Origin: Gracilariopsis chorda
Lineage: Eukaryota; Rhodophyta; Florideophyceae; Gracilariales; Gracilariaceae
DNA: 64,000 nucleotides
Assembly (NCBI GenBank): GCA_003194525.1
Contig: NBIV01000077.1
Location: 1 to 64,000 of the forward strand
Direction of reading: 5' to 3'
Below, in pieces: positions 31,601 to 40,361 of the stretch. A model generated the notes under the pieces. That model worked only from the letters and a program-made list of their open reading frames with translations. It was not told where the DNA came from and ran no database searches. Within the stretch, counting starts at the first letter, position 1, and each line of letters starts with the position of its first letter. The translations under genes were made by a program, and so were the position numbers.

Positions 31601-32644
31601 TTATCCAGCCATAGGAAGAAGACAAACTTTTGCATCTTCTTCCTTCATGACGTGAGCCAGCATTCTGATCGTCCCATAAATTGTGTCAATACAAGGCGTG
31701 TCTTCACCACAAACTCGAGCCATCTCCACCACTGCGCCCATGATTGTCTCGATTTCCATTTCTCGACCGGCCTCCACATCTTGCAACATCGACGTCTTGT
31801 GCTTACCAACTTTTGCTGCACCATTAACTCTTCTCTCAATGGGCAGTCTCATTTTAGAACCCAGACGGTTCGCAACTTTTTCCACTTCTGTCATCGTCCG
31901 GATGACAACTTCCCTCCCAGCGGGCACAGTGCATAGCACATCTAGGGTCGCGTGAGTAAGCGCAGACAGCGGGTTGACAGCCACCGTACCCCACAACTTA
32001 AGCCACATCTCTCCGCGGACGTCATTCAACACTGGTGATTTGAATCCAGCATCGATCAGCATGTTGGACACCCATTGGACTCTATCGGTAGTCTGGCCGT
32101 TTGGTTCTCCGACGGGAAAGCGGATCCCTTCTACGTGTTTGATGACACCTGGAGAAGACACAACAGCTGCTGGGTACACAACTGTCGCAATTAGCTTCTT
32201 GGCGTCTATGCCATCTTTTAAGACGCCACCAGGATCTGCGCTCTCAACTGTTCGGTCTTTGAACTCTTCGGGCCCAGAGTACTCTTGAAAGTACCACCAT
32301 GGAATACCGTTCTGAGTCCCCAGTAACACCGTGTTTGGACCAATGATATGGTGCAAAGTTGGTAGCACTGCTTTGATTTGATGCATTTTTAAACCAAGAA
32401 CGACAAGGTCCTGTTCCCCAGCTTCCTCCAACTTTCCTATAAACTTCGAACCTTCTGCCGAAGTAACTACGGTTCCATCCAGACGAATCAACTGCAATGC
32501 ATCGTTCTTTCGCATAGCTGCAAGATGCGCACCCCTAGCAAAGAAGGACACATGATGACCACGACGCGATAGTTCAACTCCGAGTAAACCTCCAATAGCC
32601 CCCGCTCCAACAATGCAAATCCTAGCTTTCTCTGGCAACTCCAT
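31601..32644 (-). CDS. 2-dehydropantoate 2-reductase (ketopantoate reductase, PanE/ApbA family)
   Basis: 347 aa from ATG 32644 (MELPEKARICIVGAGAIGG); the extra ten codons upstream start at GTG. The NADPH-binding Rossmann motif GAGAIGG is at residues 14-20. Further family marks are LVVLGLKMHQIKAVLP, the LLGTQNGIPW loop, GEMWLKLWGTVAVNPLSALTHA (catalytic Lys region) and SMLQDVEAGREMEIETIMG (catalytic Glu and substrate contacts). It reduces ketopantoate to pantoate in pantothenate/CoA synthesis. No clear transit peptide is seen, so cytosolic location is likely. The length is somewhat longer than bacterial PanE (about 300) because of an insertion after the NGIPW loop. Related KPR-fold enzymes with other substrates cannot be excluded. 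Confidence 0.88.
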   Translation of the reverse strand: MELPEKARICIVGAGAIGGLLGVELSRRGHHVSFFARGAHLAAMRKNDALQLIRLDGTVVTSAEGSKFIGKLEEAGEQDLVVLGLKMHQIKAVLPTLHHIIGPNTVLLGTQNGIPWWYFQEYSGPEEFKDRTVESADPGGVLKDGIDAKKLIATVVYPAAVVSSPGVIKHVEGIRFPVGEPNGQTTDRVQWVSNMLIDAGFKSPVLNDVRGEMWLKLWGTVAVNPLSALTHATLDVLCTVPAGREVVIRTMTEVEKVANRLGSKMRLPIERRVNGAAKVGKHKTSMLQDVEAGREMEIETIMGAVVEMARVCGEDTPCIDTIYGTIRMLAHVMKEEDAKVCLLPMAG

Positions 32645-33442
32645 AGTGAGAACGTTTTCTGAGGCCTTCCACACACTACCGGCGAAGAAGGAAGGGTGAT
32701 GCTTCTCTAGACCTTTTCAATGTATAGAAAGAAACAACACGCTCCCCTTTGACGCAGTAATGATCTGGATGTTCACCTTCTCGTCTTCCTCTCAAACACG
32801 TGCTACTCGACGGTTTTCGAGCTCAATTTTTGTATCGTTTAAGGCTGAGGTTGAGATCAATGTTTCCTTGCTGTTGGCCGTATAGTATCGGGAATGGGGC
32901 CTTGACACACCGTCGAAGCTGTTACAAAGGGTACGACGAAAGTCGGAAAAAGATCAGTAAAGGATGCCTAGCACTCTATGATATGCTACAAACTTGACTC
33001 CTTTGGTGCCGTTATTACCAACGGTAGCAGATAAATAGTTACCGTTGGTAAGGTTTACCGTTGGTACAGGGGTGTATAGCGGACAGGTTTGGATGGTGGG
33101 GTTTTGCGTATGCGTCGTGGTCAAGACTTGAGAAGGGTATCAGTGGCCATGCTGCGGAAATTTCCGAATCCAGAAAATTTGAGCCGCAACATGAGTTCGG
33201 TCACTAAATCGAACATCATGTCGTCGGTGCTTTCGGGAGCAAGAGCAAAGAACTGGTTTGAGCGTTGCTCGAAACGTTGAGCGGCACCTCTTCCATCTGG
33301 GAAAACAACAGCCCAAGAAAAGCTCGTTGTGCACAAATTATATTTCCTTACAACCCACTGAAGAGTCTTGGTGCGCAAAAATAGAGTACACGTCCGCCCG
33401 CTTCAGTCGAACTCTTTGTGCTTTATATGTCAGTGCAGTTAA
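32645..33442. other. Interval with a possible small - gene
   Basis: 800 bp. TACCAACGGTA at 33016-33026 and inverted copies near 33040-33050 and 33056-33066 form a short inverted/tandem cluster. A possible - exon is listed separately. Confidence 0.4.
33121..33313 (-). CDS. Possible terminal exon of an unrecognised - gene
   Basis: A pyrimidine-rich stretch ending TTTTCCCAG precedes an open frame beginning at about 33313 with balanced composition (GRGAAQRFEQRSNQFFAL, then DDMMFDLVTELMLRLKF), ending at a stop at 33121-33123. No ATG-bearing first exon was found between it and the divergent gene at 33443, so the model is incomplete. No family recognised. Confidence 0.25.
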
Positions 33443-33853
33443 ATGAAACCTAAACTCCGAGCTCCGTTAACGGCTCACCTTCGTAAACGTCTACGTCCAA
33501 CCTCCGAAACACAAGGGGCAGATAATCCAAAGAAGATCAGGCGAGGACGTTTTGCTGACAATGACGTCTACGAATGGGTGAAGATTACTCCGGATGTCTC
33601 CAAAAACCTACGGGTTTTGACGCCGCCAGTATCTCCTGATGATGATCATGCGTATTGCACCACAGCCCGTGAAGATGAGCTGTGTCATGTCCTTGAGATG
33701 ATTGCGAACAAGCACGAGAAACAAAAACATCCCTTTATAGCAATGACTGCAAAGGTGGCAATTCGTTTAATTCGCACTGGGAGATCAGCTGAAATCAATC
33801 CAGGACTATTAAGTCATGTACGAGAAATGAAAGAATGTTTGCTGGACAAGTAG
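33443..33853 (+). CDS. Unrecognised 136-aa protein
   Basis: ATG at 33443, stop at 33851-33853, no intron. Residues 1-40 are strongly basic (RAPLTAHLRKRLRPT, KKIRRGRF), which could be nuclear or organellar targeting. A central acidic turn (TPPVSPDDDHAY) is followed by two probable helices (EDELCHVLEMIANKHEKQ and FIAMTAKVAIRLIRTGRSAEI). Amino-acid composition is balanced, and the previous 60 bp upstream contain no alternative start. I do not recognise a family. Confidence 0.45.
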   Translation: MKPKLRAPLTAHLRKRLRPTSETQGADNPKKIRRGRFADNDVYEWVKITPDVSKNLRVLTPPVSPDDDHAYCTTAREDELCHVLEMIANKHEKQKHPFIAMTAKVAIRLIRTGRSAEINPGLLSHVREMKECLLDK

Positions 33854-33946
33854 AGAGTCTCTACCCGCACAAGTGCAGCAAATCGTCCTGAAACGAGGAA
33901 CTTTAAATCGCACAAAAGATCTAATTCTTCCCCCGATCACAAACGC

Positions 33947-34908
33947 TTAGTTATATCCAGTGGAGGCCCATCGCTTGTCCTTTTTTAAGAGAGGGAAAGT
34001 TGCATTAATGTGGTTAGAACAGAACCCGTTGGAATCTTACACTAAAACGGTGATACATTCCAGGTTACTTACCATCTCCTGTAGAGCCACGCGCAAGTCG
34101 CGGATTCTCTTACGGTTCGCATCAAGATCACTTTCTCCGAGTCGGGAGGCACTTCGGTACTCAACCGAAGTGTTATCCGGTTGGAAGAAGAATTCGACAT
34201 CATCCACAAATCCTAATAGCTTTGACTCAAACTCCGCGTAAACTGATATGGAACGCAGGTAGTTTAATGGGCATATGATGTTCAGGGTTAGAGACATCCT
34301 TCAACTTGTTGGATACCATAGTATTTATGTACTTACTGTAGTAACCATCCCCGACGTCACTGGTGGTTGCCTCTTTGGTGATAATCTTTGTACGGGGGTA
34401 CTCTTGGATAACCTTCGTAACATCTGCAATGGCGTCTTTCATAGACTTGGTGTTATTACTTTGTCCCGCGTTGTAAGTCCACGGTGGAACATAGTGACTG
34501 TCGTACTGAGGATTAGAAAAGATGAAAGATAGAGTAGTTAGAAGTACAGAGTGTTGCTAATCTTGATACTGATTTGGACTCGTTTTTTCTAAGAGAACAT
34601 ACGGGATCTTCCATAGAAGATATACAATTTGGAGTTGCGGGACACCCTTGAAGATAGCGACCATACTTCACACCGATGTTCTGCGGACGTTGTCCACTGA
34701 AGTGGAAGATAGCTGCATGGGCATCACGAGGCACAGCCACTGCCGTGGTCAAAGCGAACGCCCCTCCTATGAGAAGAAATTTTAATCCTGTAGAATAGTC
34801 TTCGCTGCTGAGCATCACAGGTGCTTTTGATGGACATGTCGATCTCTTCGTAGTCCAACGCCCAGCAAAAGATGAAACCAAAGTGGTAGAAGACGGAATG
34901 AAAGCCAT
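33947..34908 (-). CDS. DUF1499 protein with thylakoid-lumen-type targeting, four exons
   Basis: Exons 34603-34908, 34337-34505, 34073-34242 and 33947-33979 sum to 678 bp, 225 aa. Donors are GTATGT, GTAAGT, GTAAGT; acceptors are TCCTCAG, ATATCAG and AAAAAAG; introns are 97, 94 and 93 bp. The start MAFIPSSTTLV begins a bipartite presequence: a Ser/Thr/Lys-rich transit peptide, then a hydrophobic stretch (FLLIGGAFALTTAVAVP) ending in AHA. The DUF1499 domain runs from GCPATPNCISSM through PPWTYNAG, YAEFESKLLGFVDDVEFFFQP to VEYRSASRLGESDLDANRKRI, all hallmark segments. The function of DUF1499 proteins is not established. The last exon (10 codons, ending in a W-A-S-T-G-Y-N context) is the least certain part. 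Confidence 0.85.
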
Positions 34909-35816
34909 TGTGCGTGAAGCTTAGAAAGGGACCAAACGTCACTTAAGCCTGTTCTACACCAAGTTTGAGTCCTCAAGAGTTAGGGGCTGTGATAATGGAT
35001 CCCCTTCGGATAAGGGAATGAAGAAGCTGCCTTTGTTGCACAAGTTACAAGTTTGCACCTTCTCGTCTACAAAGTTACAGAGGATCGTATTCCCAGGCTC
35101 GCAAGCAATGGCACAGCAACAGGAGTACAGGGAATGGCGATTGAGCTCAAATTCCAAATCTCGATAAAATCTTACATTTCAAGAAGCGTGACGTGTCCTG
35201 GTCCAGATTCTGGACTCCAGAATGTCTGGGAAAGCAGGTGTTTAGTACGGCTTACCTTCGGGCTCGAAGTTGCCGAACTCTAGCACAGTTACCGACGGTA
35301 CCGAAGGTGTCAAGGGTAGGACTGCTAGCGGCTAACCCTTTACCTTTGGTATTTTGCGCAGATTTAAGCTGCTTTGGGTTCGCCGTAGTTCGAATCAGAG
35401 CCATACTATTTGTCACAGGCGAATTACCCAATCTTAACTTCTTAGTATTCGTGATGTAACCTGAAGTGCACTGGACTCCGGAGCAGCTAGTACCTGAGAA
35501 CTTCAGAGTCTCTAAACATTTATCTCAAAGATACGCACTGTTCGCGTCGCCCTGTGTGATTGAACCTGAGTTTCCTTGTTTTCGAGACCTATTCTTTATC
35601 ATAATATTGTCTTGGACCTGCGGAGCAATATGCTTCCATCCCGGGACAACGTAGAAATTCCTTCATCAGTGCTTCTACACTGGTATGTGCTATACGTTAA
35701 CCAGGCATAGGGGCAGGGGTTTCCAAAAGTCCACATCCATCATAAAGGAGAGGGCAGGTGAAATTGCTTTGAGGTTCAACGGTTTGTTTCCATTTCTCTT
35801 GATGAGAGCACACGAA
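34909..35816. other. Gene-free interval
   Basis: About 900 bp of mid-GC sequence with only short overlapping frames; nothing recognised. Confidence 0.45.
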
Positions 35817-36473
35817 TTAGGACGTTAAGAGCTCCTGTACGATTTGCCTGGCAGAACTTCCATCAATGTCTTCTCTATGTTCGCGCATAATCGCTCTGTG
35901 AGATCGTAGGAGGAAAAATGATGTTGTTAGTACGCTTTGTACTCTTCGGGGCTCACATAGAACAGGTCATAGTTATCTTACTCACCCCATAACCTTGCCG
36001 ACGTCGCCGGGCTTTGATGCGCCAACTTTTGCGATAGCTTCCTTCGCCCATTCAATCGTTTGTTCTCTGCTGGCCAAAGTTGGTAACCATTGCTCAATAA
36101 CATCGAGCTCTGCCTCTTCAGCGTCGGCCAGGTCGTCACGCCCGCCTTTCCGAAACATGTCAATGCTTTCCTTTCTCATCTTTGCAAGCTTTCGCAGTTG
36201 CTCTATAGCGGCTTTATCTGGAAGAGAATCCCCAGCTCCTTCTTGTTTCAGAGCTGTCAAGAAGGCTGCTCGAATGCCACGCAAAGCCTTAAGCTTGGAG
36301 GTGTCTTTGTTCTTCATTGCTTCTTTGAGGCTCTGGCTCACTTCTTTCTCTATTGACGCTGTCTGAACTCTTCGACGTGCTCGATACTGATGGCTGCTTC
36401 GCCGGCAAATCTCCGGCACTACGCGCTGTAGGCCGACAAACGATGATGTTGCGGATGTTGGTATGAATGCCAT
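35817..36473 (-). CDS. GatB/YqeY domain protein, plastid-targeted, two exons
   Basis: Exons 35986-36473 and 35817-35895 join in phase 2 (donor ATGGG|GTGAGT, acceptor CTCACAG|AGCG, 90-bp intron) to give 188 aa. The splice restores the family ending: KPGDVGKVMG continues into AIMREHREDIDGSSARQIVQELL, as in bacterial YqeY. The start at 36473 (MAFIPTSATSSF) was chosen over an upstream Met because it matches the plastid-type N-termini of neighbours. Residues about 45-188 form the YqeY helical domain (KALRGIRAAFLTALKQE, RRDDLADAEEAELDVIEQWLP-like). YqeY resembles the tail domain of the GatB amidotransferase and may bind tRNA; its exact role is not settled. Confidence 0.87.
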
Positions 36474-37014
36474 CTGGGTGTTTGTTTTGCAGCTGGTGAC
36501 TGATTTCAAAGAAAGAAGAAAGTTTCTCTGTTGTAACTCCGTAAATATATCAACAGGTTTCGGTTTTGGCACGACCTGATATTTCTTCAACAGAAGCGAT
36601 AAACTGCAATGAGTGGCCTTGTGTTTTGCAGATGGGGCTTCGAAGAGCTGTAGATACGGCCGGTGACATATCTCACGGCCTTCAGACAGATCCCTTATTC
36701 GTAGGGTTCAAAGGTAGATAGGAGATCGAGTTGAGTTGACAGCGAAATTTATTTGCAATTCTAATCGGCAGGCACGCTGCACGTTGATCCCTGTGCCAAG
36801 AGTAGCCGTACGGTAAAGGCTGGGACTCAGCGCCTTCGAAACAGACGTGGTCACGACCTACCACACTACGCAGAACCCATGTACCGGGTAGCTGGATAGA
36901 GCATCAGATGTTGTTGTTACGGAAGACGGCTGCCAAGGATAGGCACACAACGTGATAAGAAGGTTTCCCACTTCTTTGTACTCAACATCCCAGTACGCCC
37001 CTATCTATTCTTCA
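36474..37014. other. Gene-free interval
   Basis: 540 bp between divergent genes (YqeY on -, unknown on +), presumably their promoters and leaders; no motif recognised. Confidence 0.4.
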
Positions 37015-37659
37015 ATGCTTCATTCTTCGCGGACAATATATCAAACTTTGGTTGCATCAAACAGACGTGAAGTTCTCCAGCGAACGGCCGGGCTATTCAA
37101 AGAGTACGCGTCGCGCAGTTCGCCAATCCGAACCGCCGCAAGAATGGGGATATCATGGAGCAAAACTAGCGACAAGAACGGCGAAACTACATCAGTATGG
37201 ACTTCAATAGATTCGAAACCGGTTGATAGATTTTATGAACCAATCGCGCTTTCAACGAAACTTGCACCGAGCACCATATCGCAATTAAGAACACAACGGC
37301 AAAGGTACAAGTGGCTCGTCGATTTCGAAGTAGACGTTGCGTATCTGCAGCGCCGATATAATCTGTGTGCGCTGCCTGCAGATCTCTCTGACGATGTCCA
37401 AAGAATTCTGGTCACTCCAGATATGATGCGCACAATGGTCGAAAGCAACCATGTAACAGTGAACGACTTATGCAACATCTGTGCGATTCACTTGTCTTTG
37501 CAATCAGACGAAGCGAACGAGGAAAACAAATTGGATATCTGCTTAGTGGTGGACATTTCTCGCAACGGCAGTCAGGAGGACGTTGATGACATTGGGGGAC
37601 TGACAAGGCGCATGTATGGGTACACCAACCAAACGCTACAGGATGAAGAATCGTACTGA
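37015..37659 (+). CDS. Unrecognised 214-aa protein, possibly organelle-targeted
   Basis: The first ATG in the open frame is 37015 (MLHSSRTIYQTLVASN); the longer reading starts at GTG. Residues 1-50 are rich in Ser, Arg and Thr and poor in acids, like a plastid or mitochondrial presequence. The remainder is mixed alpha/beta, with a conserved-looking core (YKWLVDFEVDVAYLQRRYNLCALP, then VTVNDLCNICAIHLSLQ) and an acidic C-terminus (NGSQEDVDDIGG). No known domain identified. It converges on the D27-like gene, the stops being 33 bp apart. Confidence 0.55.
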   Translation: MLHSSRTIYQTLVASNRREVLQRTAGLFKEYASRSSPIRTAARMGISWSKTSDKNGETTSVWTSIDSKPVDRFYEPIALSTKLAPSTISQLRTQRQRYKWLVDFEVDVAYLQRRYNLCALPADLSDDVQRILVTPDMMRTMVESNHVTVNDLCNICAIHLSLQSDEANEENKLDICLVVDISRNGSQEDVDDIGGLTRRMYGYTNQTLQDEESY

Positions 37660-37691
37660 ACTGGTGTGTAATTTTGTTCGCTATAGGTGTT

Positions 37692-38435
37692 CTACTTTGG
37701 ACTTTTCGTAACATAACAAGTTGGGTCTCCTCGCAGGCGTATCGAGGAGGACATCTTGCAGTTCGTTAAACAATCACCAGATACGGCAGGGTCTTCCTCT
37801 ATCGGTAAGGGCGGAACTCCATATGTCATCTGACAGCTCATGTCCTCGTAGTTTGGAGTCATTCGAACGGGCAGACCAAGCACGTCAGAGAAATAGCGCT
37901 GCGTCGGTTGTTGACACATATTCACGCAAAGTCCCTTACATCCGCTTTCCTCTAGGAAGCGACATTTCTCAATGTACACTCCAAATCCCCCTTCCTCCGG
38001 CCTGTTTGTGTAGCACTCGCCAACAAGCCATTTAAAGAACATTGGTGTGATAAAAGCGTTGAGTCTGGGGCTGTCGGAGAATAACTGTCTGAACAGCCTC
38101 GGTCCGTGAGGAGCTTGAAAAAGAGTGTCAAGCGTGTGGCGGACAACTTTCTGCTGTTCCTCGGGCCCTTTTCTGGCCAATAACATGCGACACTCCTCGA
38201 CAAGCCCGTCGTAACCAGATCGTGGTGATTTCCATCCAATCTTCGGGTGCATAATGGATCGGAACGTAGATATACAAAATTGGGCAAAGGCACTGTCACG
38301 CGTCTTGGTCGGGTGCTCGACGCTCACGTCTGGCATGGAAGATTGGGTTAGCTTCGCTCGAACAATCGCCTTCCTAGCGCTGCGACGGGAGGAGCAGACC
38401 GGCGTTGGTGCTACGAAGGCTAGGTAATTTGGCAT
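37692..38435 (-). CDS. Beta-carotene isomerase D27-like protein (DUF4033)
   Basis: 247 aa from ATG 38435 (MPNYLAFVAPTPVCSSRR), intronless. About 35 N-terminal residues resemble a plastid transit peptide. The DUF4033 C-terminal region is clear: CRFLEESGCKGLCVNMCQQPTQ, YFSDVLGLPVRMTPNYEDMSCQM and a final Cys pair (GDCLTNCK), the cysteines that are conserved in D27. In plants D27 isomerises all-trans to 9-cis beta-carotene at the head of strigolactone synthesis, with non-haem iron. Red algae are not known to need strigolactones, so a broader carotenoid-isomerase role is the safer inference. Upstream YDGLVEECRMLLARKG and FFKWLVGECYTN are also family-like. Confidence 0.87.
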   Translation of the reverse strand: MPNYLAFVAPTPVCSSRRSARKAIVRAKLTQSSMPDVSVEHPTKTRDSAFAQFCISTFRSIMHPKIGWKSPRSGYDGLVEECRMLLARKGPEEQQKVVRHTLDTLFQAPHGPRLFRQLFSDSPRLNAFITPMFFKWLVGECYTNRPEEGGFGVYIEKCRFLEESGCKGLCVNMCQQPTQRYFSDVLGLPVRMTPNYEDMSCQMTYGVPPLPIEEDPAVSGDCLTNCKMSSSIRLRGDPTCYVTKSPK

Positions 38436-38631
38436 GTTGTTGGAGATGGGCAGACGGCCAGTTTCGAAAGCCGATTTCTCAAATGTGGAAGGACCGGCGA
38501 AGGAGATATAGATACAATGAGAATGAGCCGGTGCCGTTCTCCTGGTTGAGCGTCTAGATTTCGTAGAATGAACCGTTCCTGAGCGTCACCTTTGTTGTCA
38601 ATCAACCTATTACTCACTGTGAAAGACTAAG

Positions 38632-39199
38632 TTAGACAACCGCTTCTGGCTTGATGAAAAAGGCAACGCTTCCCCTGACTTCGTCTTCACATCCATGTAT
38701 ATTCACCTCCCCGCACAACATATGCTCGACAGTGGCACGAGGGCCACCTTTGCTACTGCTTGCGGCGAGATCCTCCTGCAGTTGGTGATAAATGTGAAAC
38801 GATGGGCAACGGCCGTGCGTGACGGTTGGCATTACGAAGGGTCACCACCGGTACCAACAGCGGCAGAATTGGAGGAGAACAGGGCAGTTGCGCCAGAAGA
38901 TGTATCCATTTGGCGGGCGACAATTGGGTGTCATTCATTGGCTGATGGCACATGGTCTAAATCCGGCAGGAGATTTCTCTCACAACGCCGACCCCGCGAA
39001 TGACGTCGCCGAGATTCTGAAGATCGCTGATCAACGCCTTGATCCACCAAAGCCCATCCTTGCTCGCAACCATTCTCACTTCGTTGCCAATCTCTGAAAG
39101 TACTGCGGTCAGTGAAACCCCCGGTATATCTTCGTTATGTGAGAGAAGTTCCGCATCTGCGCTTTCTGTGTGAGCACTTCTGTTGTCAATAGCAGCCAT
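38632..39199 (-). CDS. Unrecognised small protein, tentative two-exon model
   Basis: ATG at 39199 opens a balanced frame (MAAIDNRSAHTESADAEL ... GNEVRMVASKDGLWWIKALI) that runs into GTT|GTGAGA at 38984/38983. Joining to the acceptor CTGCAG|GAG at 38776/38775 keeps phase and adds a plausible C-terminus (ATVEHMLCGEVNIHGCEDEV ... FFIKPEAVV), total 119 aa with a 208-bp intron. Without splicing the first frame stops within ten codons. The intron model is inferred from splice-site words only. No family recognised; the divergent hydrolase gene lies 245 bp away. Confidence 0.4.
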
Positions 39200-39443
39200 C
39201 GTCACCCTTCCGCCCACATCTTTTGATCATCCTCCTTCGCACCCTATTCCATACAGCTCTGTGTGTCTTCTTGAGATGCGCAATGGCACTTCACCTACCC
39301 CACAGGTGACATGTTGCACACGCCATGAGAAGCTTTATGCTCCTCGTGCTTTATTCGTTCCGTCAACACTGCCGCAGAGGCCGCACAAGTGCACCTATCC
39401 TTCGAGCAGCTGCGCGCGCACGTCAAAATTAACGCCATTACTC

Positions 39444-40361
39444 ATGGCTGCTCGCCTTTCTTCTCATTACGTGAAGACCGCGGACGGCGGTCAGCTGGCT
39501 GTTGCCATTCAGAACACTGCTCAGCAAAAGCAAGCCGCTCTCTTTATCCACGATTTCATGACTGATAACCGTCTCTTTCATCCGCTTTTTGGTCAGCCAA
39601 ACCTACCCCCCTTGCAACTCGTAGCTCACGATCTGCGTGGCTTCGGCAAATCTGCAGACCCGACAGGTCCCTATTCCCCCCTGGAAGACATTGATACTGT
39701 TCTTGCCAGTTTGTCCATCGAGCAAGTTCATGTCGTCGGCGCCGGTTTCGGAGGTGCAATTGCCATGGAGTACGCCATCTCCAGGCGTCATCGCACAATC
39801 AGTGTTGCCGTTCTAGGAAGCGGTTTACCTGGGCACTGCTGGAGGGAAAAGCATTACTTCGACATCTCGAAAGCCCGCTTTGCCGGCCGAATGCGTTCAA
39901 TAGGCGCCAAATATGTGCTTGGCGATGAAAATTCGCTTGATACGACATATTGGAAGCAGAAGTTCATAACATCCAATGAAACTTGGAGCAGCCCGCTAAC
40001 AAGTGGTGACAAGCTAGTAGCCAAACGTCTTCTCTCCATGGCCAAAGCTTATCAGGGTTATCATTTCTTCCAAGCTGACCCAGTCGTCCCCCAACTAACA
40101 GATATCGAACCGCTTTGCAACAGGCTTGGAGATGTATGCGTACCTGTTCTTGTCGCTGTTGGAAAGAATGATACCCAAGACTTTCTTGAAATTGCTGAAG
40201 AGATCGCGCTGGGTGTAGGAACAACACCTATGTATGTGGATAATGCTCGCCATTTTGTGATGTTGGAACAGCCGTTTGCCGTGGCCAATCTGCTAAATGA
40301 ATTCTGGATGGATGTGCAAAGACGGCACGTGAATTTAGAAATCAACGGAACTCGGCACTAG
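39444..40361 (+). CDS. Alpha/beta-hydrolase-fold protein lacking the nucleophile
   Basis: 305 aa from ATG 39444 (MAARLSSHYVKTADGG); a start at 39276 would add 56 residues rich in Pro/Ser/Cys that could be targeting sequence. The fold is clear: ALFIHDFMTDNRLFHPLF (strand and oxyanion-type loop), LQLVAHDLRGFGKSADPTG, then the elbow VHVVGAGFGGAIAMEYA near residue 97, where the usual G-x-S-x-G has Gly in the Ser position. The late acid site (LVAVGKNDTQDF) and catalytic His (DNARHFVMLEQP) are kept. The protein is therefore unlikely to work as an ordinary serine hydrolase; a binding, lyase-like or pseudo-enzyme role is possible. A sequencing change at one codon would also explain it. Confidence 0.8.
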   Translation: MAARLSSHYVKTADGGQLAVAIQNTAQQKQAALFIHDFMTDNRLFHPLFGQPNLPPLQLVAHDLRGFGKSADPTGPYSPLEDIDTVLASLSIEQVHVVGAGFGGAIAMEYAISRRHRTISVAVLGSGLPGHCWREKHYFDISKARFAGRMRSIGAKYVLGDENSLDTTYWKQKFITSNETWSSPLTSGDKLVAKRLLSMAKAYQGYHFFQADPVVPQLTDIEPLCNRLGDVCVPVLVAVGKNDTQDFLEIAEEIALGVGTTPMYVDNARHFVMLEQPFAVANLLNEFWMDVQRRHVNLEINGTRH

